DNA of 64,000 nt from JAAFHB01 sp038236995 (GTDB taxonomy: Bacteria; Bacteroidota; Bacteroidia; Bacteroidales; Prolixibacteraceae). Below are positions 52,642 through 61,994 of the stretch, one piece after another. A program made the translations under genes and the position numbers. The notes beneath the pieces were generated by a model. That model was given only the letters and a program-made list of their open reading frames with translations. It did not search any database and had not been told where the DNA came from. How positions within the stretch are numbered: position 1 is the first letter of the stretch; each line of letters begins with the position of its first letter. Location of the stretch: positions 1 through 64,000 of the forward strand of contig JBBRZE010000015.1 in NCBI GenBank assembly GCA_038236995.1, read 5' to 3'.

Positions 52642-53745
52642 TTACCTCTGACAAAGATACAATACAGGGTTCGATTTTACTTCCGATAAACGGAGTGCAA
52701 AGTTAGGGAATTTTTTTATAAGTATTTCATAAAAAAGCTCCTTCGTGAACTGTTCACTTTCGTAGTGTCCAATATCGGCTATAATGATTTTCTCTTCAGC
52801 TTCAAAAAAATCATGGTACTTCATATCAGCGGTTACGAAGATGTCGGCACCAGCGGCTATTGCAGCCGGTAAAAGAAAACTACCTGACCCGCCGCAAACG
52901 GCTACTTTTTTCACTGGTTTGCCTAACAAATAGGTGTGCCGAATCGATTTACATCCGAAAATATCAAGTAGTCGGGAAAGAAAATCAATTTCGTTTTCAG
53001 CGCCCGGAAGTTCACCAATCATTCCTGCACCAACCTCGGGTAACGCATTTTCGAGGGGATAAAGGTCGTAAGCTACCTCTTCGTAGGGATGGGTTTTTAA
53101 TAAAGCATTGATTACTGAGTTTTTAGAATGTTTGTGCAGAATTGTTTCGAAGCGGGCTTCCTTTTCGAAATGAAATTCCCCCTTCTCGCCAACATATGGA
53201 TTGGCGTCATCACCACCTCTGAATGTTCCCGATCCTTGGGTACTGAAACTGCATTTATCGTATTTACCAATCTCACCCGCTCCGGCGGCAAAAACTGCCT
53301 CACGAACTTTATCGAGGTGTTCTTCCGGAATAAAAGTGACTAGTTTAAGGAGTTGTTCTTTTGCAGGGGCAAGGATACTTGTGTTTGTCAGACCAATTTT
53401 TTCACAGATCTTTGAATTTACGCCACCCAAAACGCTGTCGAGGTTGGTGTGGGCAGCATAAATAGCAATGTCATTTTTGATTGCTTTAATCACACAGCGC
53501 TCGACAAACGAATTGCCGTTGAGCCGTTTTATTCCTTTAAAAAGAATTGGGTGATGTGATATAATTAATTCGCACCCGGTTTCAATTGCTTCGTCTATAA
53601 TTGCCTCGGTTACATCAAGCGTGATAAGTGCTGAAGTGACCGTTGATTCCGGATCGCCGATGATGAGTCCGGCGTTGTCATACGATTCCTGGTAAGCAGG
53701 AGGGGCAACAGACTCAAGATAACTGATGATCTCCCTGATGGTCAT
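52642..53745 (-). CDS. Nif3-like dinuclear metal-centre protein
   Basis: This 367-residue protein has the Nif3/YbgI metal-binding motifs: ISHHPILFKG, AAHTNLDSVLGGVN, and the C-terminal DIGHYESEQF. Residues about 130-235 are the PII-like insertion found in the long (YqfO-type) form. It is annotated in databases as GTP cyclohydrolase I type 2 homologue, but the function is not established. It sits between the MerR regulator and the zinc-ribbon gene on the same strand; nif3-zinc-ribbon synteny is common in bacteria. Confidence 0.92.
   Translation of the reverse strand: MTIREIISYLESVAPPAYQESYDNAGLIIGDPESTVTSALITLDVTEAIIDEAIETGCELIISHHPILFKGIKRLNGNSFVERCVIKAIKNDIAIYAAHTNLDSVLGGVNSKICEKIGLTNTSILAPAKEQLLKLVTFIPEEHLDKVREAVFAAGAGEIGKYDKCSFSTQGSGTFRGGDDANPYVGEKGEFHFEKEARFETILHKHSKNSVINALLKTHPYEEVAYDLYPLENALPEVGAGMIGELPGAENEIDFLSRLLDIFGCKSIRHTYLLGKPVKKVAVCGGSGSFLLPAAIAAGADIFVTADMKYHDFFEAEEKIIIADIGHYESEQFTKELFYEILIKKFPNFALRLSEVKSNPVLYLCQR
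52652..52659 (-). promoter_or_regulatory. Candidate -7 box for the zinc-ribbon gene inside the nif3 3' end
   Basis: The minus strand reads TATCTTTG, matching TAnnTTTG, 32 bp before the ATG at 52620. It lies in the last codons of nif3. No clear -33 element is seen, so it may be incidental. Confidence 0.35.
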
Positions 53746-53812
53746 GGTGAATTAAGTTGTATTAATACAATTAGAAAGTACTATTCGAAAAAGGCATTAA
53801 AGGATTATCTGA

Positions 53813-54148
53813 TTACAGCTCCTCTTTTATTTCAAGCAGATAACTTTTGATCATCTGCAGTTTCTGAACAATTTCGAAGGTGTTTTCTGTCTCCGTTTTG
53901 TTCTCTTTGATTTTTGTTTTCGCACCTTTTAATGTCATACCACGTTCCTTGACCAGGTGATTTATCAGCGACAGATGGTCAATATCCTCCTGTGTATAAA
54001 AGCGGTCTCCCTTTTTATTTTTAAAAGGCTTGATTGTATCGAACTCTTTCTCCCAGAATCGCAACGTCGATGGGGCGAGTCCAAATTTCCCGGCTACCTC
54101 GCCGATGGAATAGTAATGCTTCTCTGATTTCGGTTCCTTGAATGCCAC
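53813..54148 (-). CDS. MerR-family transcriptional regulator
   Basis: This 111-residue protein has the MerR-type winged helix-turn-helix (YYSIGEVAGKFGLAPSTLRFWEKEFDTIKPFKNKKGDRFYTQEDIDHLSLINHLV) and a short coiled-coil dimerisation tail, with no sensor domain or metal-binding Cys. Ligand is unknown. It follows the M23 peptidase by 12 bp and precedes nif3 by 67 bp. Confidence 0.92.
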   Translation of the reverse strand: MAFKEPKSEKHYYSIGEVAGKFGLAPSTLRFWEKEFDTIKPFKNKKGDRFYTQEDIDHLSLINHLVKERGMTLKGAKTKIKENKTETENTFEIVQKLQMIKSYLLEIKEEL

Positions 54149-54160
54149 AGTATTTGATTT

Positions 54161-55129
54161 TTAGTCGAAACTTTGTCCCATATTTGACGAAATAGCGATC
54201 ATCTTCTCATACTCAAGAGGTGTAAGATCTTGGAAATAATAGTTTTGAGGATTTACTTTCACGCCATTTTTGCTTACTTCATAGTGAAGATGAGGAGCCG
54301 TAGATGTACCGGTACTGCCTACAAAGCCGATAACATCTCCACGGTTTACTTTTTGCCCAACCTTCACATTAATCTTGCTCATATGACCGTATAAGGTCTC
54401 AATTCCAAAACCGTGATCTATTATAACCGCGTTGCCATAGCCGGTCTCCCGGGAGGCCGATTTGACGACCCCAATTCCCGTAGCAAAAACATCAGTTCCT
54501 GTAGCAGCTGTAAAATCCATGCCGTAATGGAAGCGCGGGATTTTGTAGATTGGGTGAATCCGCATTCCCCAACCTGAAGCGGTCTTTTTTAGATCCTTGT
54601 TCGATACGGGCATGATGGAAGGCATACTCGCAATCATTTTCTCCTTATTTAAAGCCATTTTGGCTACTTCATCATACGATTTAGCCTGTACAAAAACCTG
54701 TTTAGATAAGATATCAAGCTTTCGGGTAGTGCTGATAATCAACTCCGAATTATCCATATCCTCGAGTTTCGAATAGCGGTTAGCACCTCCGAAACCGGCC
54801 ATCCTCACCGATGAGGGAATAGGTTCAGCTTCAAAAATTACCCTGTAAATATTGTCGTCACGATTCTGAATATCTTCCAGTACCTTCGTAATTTTCTCGA
54901 AGTCCTTATTCATCAGATTATATTGTGATAGCAATTGTTCGTTTTGCCGTTTCAGTCTTTTGGTTTGAGGGGGATCAAAAAACTGGATGAAAATAAAGAA
55001 AAAGATCATTCCTGAGACCAGTCCGGTTGACAAATAACCGAGCATCTTGCGCACGAGCGACTTGATGTTTCGTTCAATTTTGTCAAAGCTTAGGGTGTCG
55101 GGATTGAATCTGTAATTGGTTTTACCCAT
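54161..55129 (-). CDS. M23-family peptidoglycan metallopeptidase
   Basis: This 322-residue envelope protein has an N-terminal membrane anchor (about residues 33-50), a coiled-coil segment (about residues 58-95) and a C-terminal LytM/M23 domain with HYGMDF (HxxxD zinc site) and APHLHYEV (HxH). The active-site residues are complete, so it is expected to cut peptide cross-links in the cell wall or regulate another amidase. It is the first gene of the M23-merR-nif3 operon and has a divergent promoter shared with alaS. Confidence 0.92.
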   Translation of the reverse strand: MGKTNYRFNPDTLSFDKIERNIKSLVRKMLGYLSTGLVSGMIFFFIFIQFFDPPQTKRLKRQNEQLLSQYNLMNKDFEKITKVLEDIQNRDDNIYRVIFEAEPIPSSVRMAGFGGANRYSKLEDMDNSELIISTTRKLDILSKQVFVQAKSYDEVAKMALNKEKMIASMPSIMPVSNKDLKKTASGWGMRIHPIYKIPRFHYGMDFTAATGTDVFATGIGVVKSASRETGYGNAVIIDHGFGIETLYGHMSKINVKVGQKVNRGDVIGFVGSTGTSTAPHLHYEVSKNGVKVNPQNYYFQDLTPLEYEKMIAISSNMGQSFD

Positions 55130-55162
55130 CTATATATCTCTTTTATTTTGATTCTCTATGGC

Positions 55163-55192
55163 CAAAATTAGCGAAATAATCTAATTTTGCAA
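55163..55192 (-). promoter_or_regulatory. Bacteroidota promoter for the M23-merR-nif3 operon
   Basis: On the minus strand TTG (55192-55190) and TAATTTTG (55170-55163) are spaced by 19 bp, matching the -33/-7 consensus. The start codon is about 33 bp downstream. Confidence 0.6.
55182..55189 (+). promoter_or_regulatory. Candidate -7 box for alaS
   Basis: TAATTTTG on the plus strand overlaps the -33/-7 spacer of the divergent M23 promoter, so the two would compete for polymerase. No clear -33 element is visible on this strand. The leader would be about 115 bases. Confidence 0.4.
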
Positions 55193-55309
55193 CGTTTTAA
55201 GAAAATCAGTTTCGTCTAAAGGGTTGCAAATCTATCAAAATAATCCTTTTTTCTGCCCTTGGTTCAATTCGGGATATTGATTTTAAAGGTTTTTTAACAC
55301 ATTATTTTT

Positions 55310-57925
55310 ATGAATTCAAAACAGATACGTCAAACATTTCTCGACTTTTTTGCTTCCAAAGAGCATGCAATTGTACCTTCAGCGCCTATGGTTGTCAAAA
55401 ATGACCCGACCCTGATGTTTACGAATGCAGGGATGAACCAGTTTAAAGATATTTTTCTTGGTAATTCGCCTGCAAATCATCCACGTATTGCTGATACTCA
55501 GAAATGTTTGCGGGTATCCGGAAAGCATAACGACCTCGAGGAAGTGGGTCACGATACCTATCATCATACGATGTTTGAGATGCTGGGAAACTGGTCATTT
55601 GGCAACTACTTTAAGAAAGAAGCGATCGACTGGGCGTGGGAATTGCTGGTTGATGTTTATAAAATTCCTGTAGATAAGTTGTATGTAACTATATTTGAGG
55701 GTGATGAAAAAGATGGTGTTCCGATGGATACCGAAGCACACGATTTATGGTTCAAATATCTTCCAGAAGATCGCATCCTGAAAGGGAATAAAAAAGACAA
55801 TTTCTGGGAAATGGGCGACTCCGGACCTTGTGGCCCGTGTTCCGAAATACATGTCGACATCCGCAATGAGGATGAAAAGGCAAAGATTGCCGGACGTGAT
55901 CTGGTAAACGAAGGACATCCACAAGTTATCGAAATCTGGAACCTTGTTTTCATTCAATTCAACCGTAAAGCCAATGGCCAGCTTGAAGAACTTCCGGCTA
56001 AACATGTCGATACAGGAATGGGATTCGAGCGTTTGAGCATGGTGATCCAGGGAAAACAATCGAATTACGATACCGATGTATTCCAGGATGTGATTACCGA
56101 GATTGCCCACCTTGCAGGTAAAAGATATGGAACCGACGAAAAATCGGACATTGCGATGCGTGTAATTGCCGATCACCTGCGTGCGATCTCATTTGCAATT
56201 ACAGACGGTCAATTACCTTCGAACAACAAGGCTGGTTATGTCATTCGCCGGATTTTGCGTCGTGCAGTTCGTTACGGTTATACCTTTCTTGGCTTCAGAA
56301 AGCCTTTTATTCACCAGTTGGTGAAAGTGTTGACTGAAAATATGGGCGGTGCATTCCCGGAATTAGTCAAACAACAGGAGCTTGTGGTAAACGTGATCCG
56401 CGAAGAGGAGGATTCCTTCCTTCGTACACTTGAAACCGGAATCAAGTTGCTTGATACAATTATAGAAGACACCAAGAAGAAAAAAGGGACGGAAGTTGAC
56501 GGTAATGTTGCTTTCGAACTATACGATACTTTCGGGTTTCCGCTCGATCTCACAGAACTGATCCTGCGTGAACAAGGACTAACTGTAAATCGTGAAGGTT
56601 TTGAACTGGCCATGGAAGCACAGAAAAACCGGTCAAGAAGTGCTACCCAACTCGAAACGGGTGACTGGATCGAAGTCCAGCAAGCCGAAGGTGATGGATT
56701 TGTTGGATACGACACCCTTGAAACCAACGTGAAAATTAACCGTTACCGGAAAGTTAAAGGTAAGAAAGGGGAATTTTTTCAGTTGGTATTCAACACAAGC
56801 CCTTTTTATGCCGAGTCCGGAGGTCAGGTTGGCGATTCAGGTACAATTGAATCCAACGGTAAAAAAATTGAGATCTTTGATACTGTAAAGGAAAACACGT
56901 TGACGGTGCATCTTTCAAAAGTGCTTCCTGCCAATCCTGAGTCGGTTTTCACTGCCAAGGTTAATTTAAAGAACCGCAGACTTACAGAGAATAACCACAC
57001 GGCTACGCATTTACTTGATCACGCTCTCCGCGAAATACTTGGAACACACATTGAGCAAAAAGGCTCGTTGGTATCGCCCGATTCACTTCGTTTCGACTTT
57101 AATCATTTTCAAAAAGTTACGGATGATGAACTAGTGAGGATTCAGCAACGCGTTAATGAGTTGATCCGTGCAAACGATAAACGCGACGAACATCGCGAAG
57201 TGCCGATTGCCGAAGCCGAAAAGATGGGTGCCATTGCTTTATTTGGAGAGAAATATGGCGATCATGTACGTGTAATCAAATTTGGTGAGTCAGTAGAGTT
57301 GTGTGGCGGTTGCCATGTTGAGTCAACTGGAACCATCGGACAGTTTGTAATTCTTTCTGAAGGGTCAATATCGGCCGGCGTACGACGTATTGAAGCGATC
57401 ACCGCTGATAAAGCCGACGAATATATCAACAATCATTTGAAATCGCTCAAAGAAGTTGCTGCTGTTTTCAATAATCCTGCTGATCTGAAAGGAGCAGTAG
57501 AAGATTTATTTGCCAAGTTTAATGCACTCGCAAAACAGGTGGAAGCCTTCGAAAAAGAGAAAGCCGGCAAAGTAAAGAAAGAACTCTTGCTTCAGGTTGA
57601 ACCAATCAACGGGATTAATTTTTTGGCGCAGCAAATAAATGTCGATAATGCTGCAATCATCAAAGATATCGCGTTCCAGCTAAAGGGCGAAGTCGGGAAT
57701 CTGTTTTTGGTGCTTGCTGCTGAGATCGATGGCAAGGCCAATGTGCATGTGATGATTTCCGAAAATCTCGTTAAGGAACGCGGTTTGAATGCAGGAACAA
57801 TCATCCGGGAATTGGCCAAAGCGGTCAATGGAGGTGGTGGTGGTCAGGCATTTTATGCGACAGCAGGAGGTAAAGAACCATCCGGAATTCCGCTTCTGTT
57901 AACGAATGCAAGGAAATTATTCTGA
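55310..57925 (+). CDS. alaS: Alanyl-tRNA synthetase
   Basis: This 871-residue class II synthetase charges tRNA-Ala. It has the catalytic domain (SKEHAIVPSAPMV, TNAGMNQFKDIFLG, GDSGPCGPCSEIH, DTGMGFERL), the editing domain with zinc ligands HTATH and CGGCH, and the C-terminal DHHA1-type domain (GGGGGQAFYATAGG). Length and motifs are complete. A strong terminator follows. Confidence 0.97.
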   Translation: MNSKQIRQTFLDFFASKEHAIVPSAPMVVKNDPTLMFTNAGMNQFKDIFLGNSPANHPRIADTQKCLRVSGKHNDLEEVGHDTYHHTMFEMLGNWSFGNYFKKEAIDWAWELLVDVYKIPVDKLYVTIFEGDEKDGVPMDTEAHDLWFKYLPEDRILKGNKKDNFWEMGDSGPCGPCSEIHVDIRNEDEKAKIAGRDLVNEGHPQVIEIWNLVFIQFNRKANGQLEELPAKHVDTGMGFERLSMVIQGKQSNYDTDVFQDVITEIAHLAGKRYGTDEKSDIAMRVIADHLRAISFAITDGQLPSNNKAGYVIRRILRRAVRYGYTFLGFRKPFIHQLVKVLTENMGGAFPELVKQQELVVNVIREEEDSFLRTLETGIKLLDTIIEDTKKKKGTEVDGNVAFELYDTFGFPLDLTELILREQGLTVNREGFELAMEAQKNRSRSATQLETGDWIEVQQAEGDGFVGYDTLETNVKINRYRKVKGKKGEFFQLVFNTSPFYAESGGQVGDSGTIESNGKKIEIFDTVKENTLTVHLSKVLPANPESVFTAKVNLKNRRLTENNHTATHLLDHALREILGTHIEQKGSLVSPDSLRFDFNHFQKVTDDELVRIQQRVNELIRANDKRDEHREVPIAEAEKMGAIALFGEKYGDHVRVIKFGESVELCGGCHVESTGTIGQFVILSEGSISAGVRRIEAITADKADEYINNHLKSLKEVAAVFNNPADLKGAVEDLFAKFNALAKQVEAFEKEKAGKVKKELLLQVEPINGINFLAQQINVDNAAIIKDIAFQLKGEVGNLFLVLAAEIDGKANVHVMISENLVKERGLNAGTIIRELAKAVNGGGGGQAFYATAGGKEPSGIPLLLTNARKLF

Positions 57926-57964
57926 TAGATCATCAATCAACATAATTAAGGATTAAATCGATAT

Positions 57965-58008
57965 AATGCCCTTTCGAAGTGTAAATTGCTCTTTGGAAGG
58001 GCATTTTT
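57965..58008 (+). terminator. Intrinsic terminator after alaS
   Basis: A 15-bp stem (57965-57979 with 57991-58005, two G-T wobbles) followed by TTTT. It lies 39 bp beyond the alaS stop codon. Confidence 0.85.
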
Positions 58009-58133
58009 CTGCACTGAAGAGGAATGCCTGTTTGTGAATTGCATCATTGATTCATCAACATATTATCCACCTCTATCGTTGTATCGATTTTAAATAGGAA
58101 TCGAAAGCCTGTGAATAGTCATTGTAAAATTTG

Positions 58134-58141
58134 TATTTTTG
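58134..58141 (+). promoter_or_regulatory. Candidate -7 box for the toxin-antitoxin operon
   Basis: TATTTTTG matches TAnnTTTG and lies 21 bp before the antitoxin ATG at 58163. No clear -33 element at the expected distance. Confidence 0.4.
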
Positions 58142-58162
58142 ATCTACTAATTCTTTTAAGTT

Positions 58163-58402
58163 ATGAATCTTGAATTGAACATGCAAAATAAAAAATTGGA
58201 ATTAATCCAGTGGCTTTCAACATTGGAAGACTCGTCCATTATTGAAAAAATTATAGAATTGCGCAAAAGTGAAAACAAAGATTGGTGGAATTCAATTTCT
58301 GAAGATGAAAAACAATCCATTGAGCGAGGTTTAGAAGATGCAGAATCGGGAAAACTAAATCCACATTCAACAGCAAGAAAATTATATGAAAAATGGCTAT
58401 AG
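58163..58402 (+). CDS. Putative antitoxin partner of the ParE-like toxin
   Basis: This 79-residue acidic, helical protein lies directly upstream of a ParE-type toxin gene and overlaps it by 17 bp, the usual antitoxin-first order. It contains WWNSISEDEKQSIERGLEDAESGKLNPH, a segment common in small antitoxins paired with RelE/ParE toxins in Bacteroidota. The DNA-binding part, if any, is not recognisable. ATG codons also exist at 58181. Call rests mainly on synteny and size. Confidence 0.65.
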   Translation: MNLELNMQNKKLELIQWLSTLEDSSIIEKIIELRKSENKDWWNSISEDEKQSIERGLEDAESGKLNPHSTARKLYEKWL

Positions 58403-58691
58403 AATTCTTTGGACTGATTTTGCACTTTTAGAATTAGAAAGAACAATCAAGTATATTGAGGAACACTGGACAGAAAAGGAGTTAAGAAATCTTGCTTCTA
58501 AACTTGAAGAAATGCTGAGTCTTCTTTCTCAAAATCCAAACTTATTTCAGGTTTCCGACATTAAAAAAGATATTCGGAGAGTTGTTATTATGAACCGCAA
58601 CACTTTATATTACAGAATTGTAAAAGAACATGTCGAGATTGTTTCTTTTTTCTCGAATCGTCAAAATCCTCTGAAAAGAAAGTTGGAGTAG
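58386..58691 (+). CDS. RelE/ParE-family toxin
   Basis: This 101-residue protein has the ParE-like pattern: YRILWTDFALLELERTIKYIEEHW near the N-terminus, a helical hairpin, LLSQNPNLFQVS, and the beta sheet RRVVIMNRNTLYYRIVKEHVEIVSFFSNRQNP. Such toxins act on gyrase or on ribosome-bound mRNA; the subfamily cannot be separated by eye. It is translationally coupled to the antitoxin gene. Confidence 0.82.
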   Translation: MKNGYRILWTDFALLELERTIKYIEEHWTEKELRNLASKLEEMLSLLSQNPNLFQVSDIKKDIRRVVIMNRNTLYYRIVKEHVEIVSFFSNRQNPLKRKLE

Positions 58692-58771
58692 CAACGCAAA
58701 GTAGCAGATTTGATTGGCGATATTTTAAAAAATTACTCCTGCAAATTTTGAAGCAAGGCATATTAATCCAC

Positions 58772-58802
58772 TTGTTTCGTTATTTAGATTAAAATACTTT
58801 TG
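58772..58802 (+). promoter_or_regulatory. Bacteroidota promoter upstream of the cytochrome c maturation gene
   Basis: TTG at 58772-58774 and TACTTTTG at 58795-58802 are separated by 20 bp, a good -33/-7 pair. Transcription would start around 58808, at the foot of the hairpin annotated next. Confidence 0.55.
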
Positions 58803-58806
58803 CAAA

Positions 58807-58838
58807 GGCCGGTGAACAAACACCGGTCTTCGTTTTTT
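58807..58838 (+). terminator. Hairpin with T-run between toxin operon and ccsBA
   Basis: CCGGTG at 58809-58814 pairs with CACCGG at 58821-58826, followed after six bases by six T. It may end the toxin-antitoxin transcript, but it lies downstream of the promoter at 58772, so it could instead be a leader attenuator of the next gene. Confidence 0.6.
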
Positions 58839-58870
58839 ATTCTATTTTAGCAATCTAAATATTTATACGA

Positions 58871-61800
58871 ATGAAGAATTTTTTTAAGTTCCTTTTCTCC
58901 GTATCAACCGCCGGATTTCTGCTGCTCTTGTTTGCTTTTGCCCTGGGCTTCGCCACTTTTGTTGAGAATTCCTATGGAGTAGAAGCGGCACGTGCGATGG
59001 TTTACAACTCGTGGTGGCTCGAACTGATCATGCTGTTGCTCACGATTAATATGATTGCCAATTTTATCACCTATAAAATGTATAAGCCTCAGAAGCTTAC
59101 GATGGGCGTTTTCCATCTTGCATTTATACTTGTCATTATTGGAGCCGGCGTAACCCGCTATTTTGGAAGCGAGGGGAATATGCATATTCGTGAAGGTGAG
59201 AGTACGAATATCATTGTCTCGGCCGAAACTAAATTTAACATGGCTGCTGAATTTCAGGGTGCAACACAGCAAATATCAAAATCAGCAAAATTCATAGCCG
59301 GACCTGGAGATCAGTTGTCAGGTAAAATCACAATTGGCGGCAAAGAGATTGCGGTAAAGTCAGTCAATTATTTTGTTGATGCGCAGCGCACTGTTGAGGC
59401 TGATCCCAATGGTGAACCAATGATCGAGCTGGTTTATGCACAGAATGGTGTTATGCAAACAGAATTACTGCGATCGGGTCAGGTGGTCACTCCTAACGGT
59501 ACAACCGTTGGTTTTAATGCAGAAGCTGCTTTCCGTTTTGTAAATTCGGGTGATTCGCTGAAGTTAGTTTCAAGCGATACCATTAGTGTAATGGATATGC
59601 AAGGAAAGGACGCGGTTAAATTTCCTGCCGGAACTTCAGTAGCCTGTACTGAAAAAGTAATATACCGTACAGCCAATACGGCTATCGTAGTGAAACGATT
59701 TTTAGCTGCTGCCAAGGCAGTTGCAGTTGCCGGAAACGGAACACCAACCGGCGAAAACGCACTGATTGTACAACTTGGCGAAAACCAGGATAAGCAGTTG
59801 GTTACACTCTGGATCTCTTCACAAAATGAAACGCCAAAGTATTCCGGTAATTTTGAAGGAGTAAATTACAGAATGTGGGTCGGTCCCGAAGAAACTGCGT
59901 TGCCTTTTTCTCTGAAGTTAAACGATTTTGTACTGGAAAGGTATCCCGGTTCAAATAGTCCTTCTTCATACGAAAGTCATATCACACTTACAGATAAGGA
60001 CCTTGGATTGAATGAAGACCATAAAATATTTATGAATAATGTATTAAAGCACCGGGGATATCGTTTTTATCAGTCCTCCTACGATCAGGATGAAAAAGGT
60101 ACAATTCTTTCGGTCAATAAAGATCTTGCCGGAACTACAATTACCTATATCGGTTATTTCTTACTGTTCCTTGGGATTTTGCTTTCGATCTTTAACCCGA
60201 AGAGTCACTTCTACGAATTGATGAAACGCGCTTCTTCCGGCACATCACTGGTCGTGATTTTTCTGTTAAGCGCCTTTACAGCTGGTGCAGCTGCTCCCCA
60301 GCCTGTTTCACCTGTTATTTCAAAAGAGTTTGCCAAGGTCTGGATTCAGGGACACGACGGGCGATTAAAGCCGTTCAGTACTCTTGCATACGAGGTCGTA
60401 ATGAAAGTCTCGCGCTCCGAATCACTCGAAGGACAGGTTCCTGAGCAGGTCGTACTTGGAATGTCGGTAAATCCTCAGGAATGGCAGCAGGTTCAAATGA
60501 TTGCTGTTTCCGACGATCAGATTCTTACAAAGCTGGGACGCCCTAGCGGGAAAGCCTCCTTTAACGATTTCTTCGATCAGCAGGGAAACTATAAACTGGC
60601 CAATGACGTGCAAATCGCCTATGGTAAAAAACCTGCGGAACGGCAAGGTTACGATAACGATGTGATTAAAGTGGATGACCGGCTCAACGTTGTTTACCAG
60701 GTATATCATGGCGATATGTTCCGGTTTTTCCCGGTTCCAAATGCTATTGATCAGCCATGGTATGCGCCGGTCGGACAGGTTCCAGCCAGTTTTGGTTCTG
60801 ATTCGGGTTTTGTAGCAAATGCATTCCCTGTATTTTTGGATGCTTTGCGCAATGGGAATCAGGAATTGAGCCTTCTGGCAGTATCCAAAATTGAAGCTTA
60901 CCAGCAACAGTATGGTGCAGCGCTAATACCCGGAAAGACAAAACAAAAACTGGAAATCTTATACAATCACATCAATATTTTTAAGGATCTCTCCGGTTGG
61001 TACGTCCTCCTTGGTTTTGTACTCCTTGGATTTTTCTTTCATGCATTGTTTACTGGTAAGGCTTTACGCAAAAAAGCAGTCAATTATACAGTTCTTGGAT
61101 TGTTCCTTGGCTTTTTGGCGCATACTACCGGTTTGATTGTCCGTGGATATGTATCAGGCCATATGCCTTGGAGTAATGGTTATGAGTCGATGATCTACAT
61201 CGCTTGGGCAGTAATGCTGGCCGGTTTGATTTTTGCACGTCGCAATCCGATGGTGCTCGCTGCAGCGTCTATCTTGTCAGGATTGACCCTTTTTGTCGCG
61301 CAGATGAGCTGGCTCAACCCCGAAATCACCAACCTGGTACCGGTTCTAAAATCTTACTGGCTGACAATCCATGTGGCGATTATCACGGCAAGCTATGGTT
61401 TTGTGGGAGTAAGTGCTATTATCGGGATCATCAATCTGTTGATGGCTGCTTTCCGCAATTCATCAAACCAAATCAGAATCAAGGCCACAGTATCTCAAAT
61501 GACAATGATCAGCGAGGCAGCGATGATACTTGGACTCTATTTTCTGACGATTGGCACCTTCCTTGGCGGGATATGGGCCAACGAATCGTGGGGGCGCTAC
61601 TGGGGCTGGGATGCAAAAGAGACCTGGTCGCTTGTTACGATCCTAGTGTATGGTTTCATTTCCCATATGCGGATGATTCCCGGTTTCAAAGGGTGGTTTG
61701 CCTTTAACCTGGCATCAGTTGTCGGACTGCTATCGGTATTGATGACTTACCTCGGCGTGAATTATTACCTGTCGGGCTTACATTCATACGGAAGCGGCGA

Positions 61801-61909
61801 AGGATTAAAGTTCCCGTTTGCAGTGTTAATACTCTTTGCCGTAATTGGCGTAATCGCTTATGTGGCGAAAATGAAAGATGATAGATTTAGCAGTGTAACG
61901 AAAAAATAA
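58871..61909 (+). CDS. ccsBA: Fused ResB/CcsA cytochrome c maturation protein
   Basis: This 1012-residue membrane protein combines an N-terminal ResB (CcsB) part, with helices at about 10-30 and 45-60 and a large periplasmic region ending HRGYRFYQSSYDQDEKG, with a C-terminal CcsA part carrying the WWD haem-handling motif (WGRYWGWDAKETWSLV) and flanking histidines (LTIHVAI, SGLHSYG). This system II enzyme exports haem and attaches it to CxxCH motifs. It is needed for the c-type cytochromes encoded at 8491, 40397 and 45092. Fusions of this sort are usual in Bacteroidota and Campylobacterota. Confidence 0.93.
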   Translation: MKNFFKFLFSVSTAGFLLLLFAFALGFATFVENSYGVEAARAMVYNSWWLELIMLLLTINMIANFITYKMYKPQKLTMGVFHLAFILVIIGAGVTRYFGSEGNMHIREGESTNIIVSAETKFNMAAEFQGATQQISKSAKFIAGPGDQLSGKITIGGKEIAVKSVNYFVDAQRTVEADPNGEPMIELVYAQNGVMQTELLRSGQVVTPNGTTVGFNAEAAFRFVNSGDSLKLVSSDTISVMDMQGKDAVKFPAGTSVACTEKVIYRTANTAIVVKRFLAAAKAVAVAGNGTPTGENALIVQLGENQDKQLVTLWISSQNETPKYSGNFEGVNYRMWVGPEETALPFSLKLNDFVLERYPGSNSPSSYESHITLTDKDLGLNEDHKIFMNNVLKHRGYRFYQSSYDQDEKGTILSVNKDLAGTTITYIGYFLLFLGILLSIFNPKSHFYELMKRASSGTSLVVIFLLSAFTAGAAAPQPVSPVISKEFAKVWIQGHDGRLKPFSTLAYEVVMKVSRSESLEGQVPEQVVLGMSVNPQEWQQVQMIAVSDDQILTKLGRPSGKASFNDFFDQQGNYKLANDVQIAYGKKPAERQGYDNDVIKVDDRLNVVYQVYHGDMFRFFPVPNAIDQPWYAPVGQVPASFGSDSGFVANAFPVFLDALRNGNQELSLLAVSKIEAYQQQYGAALIPGKTKQKLEILYNHINIFKDLSGWYVLLGFVLLGFFFHALFTGKALRKKAVNYTVLGLFLGFLAHTTGLIVRGYVSGHMPWSNGYESMIYIAWAVMLAGLIFARRNPMVLAAASILSGLTLFVAQMSWLNPEITNLVPVLKSYWLTIHVAIITASYGFVGVSAIIGIINLLMAAFRNSSNQIRIKATVSQMTMISEAAMILGLYFLTIGTFLGGIWANESWGRYWGWDAKETWSLVTILVYGFISHMRMIPGFKGWFAFNLASVVGLLSVLMTYLGVNYYLSGLHSYGSGEGLKFPFAVLILFAVIGVIAYVAKMKDDRFSSVTKK

Positions 61910-61932
61910 GTTCACCCAATCGAATTCCTATT

Positions 61933-61969
61933 AGCCCTGACAGGTTTTCAAAATCTGTCGGGGCTTTTT
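61933..61969 (+). terminator. Intrinsic terminator after ccsBA
   Basis: AGCCCTGACAG at 61933-61943 pairs with CTGTCGGGGCT at 61955-61965 (one T-G wobble), followed by TTTT. Confidence 0.85.
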
Positions 61970-61994
61970 GCATAAATGTCTAAATAAGAATAAA

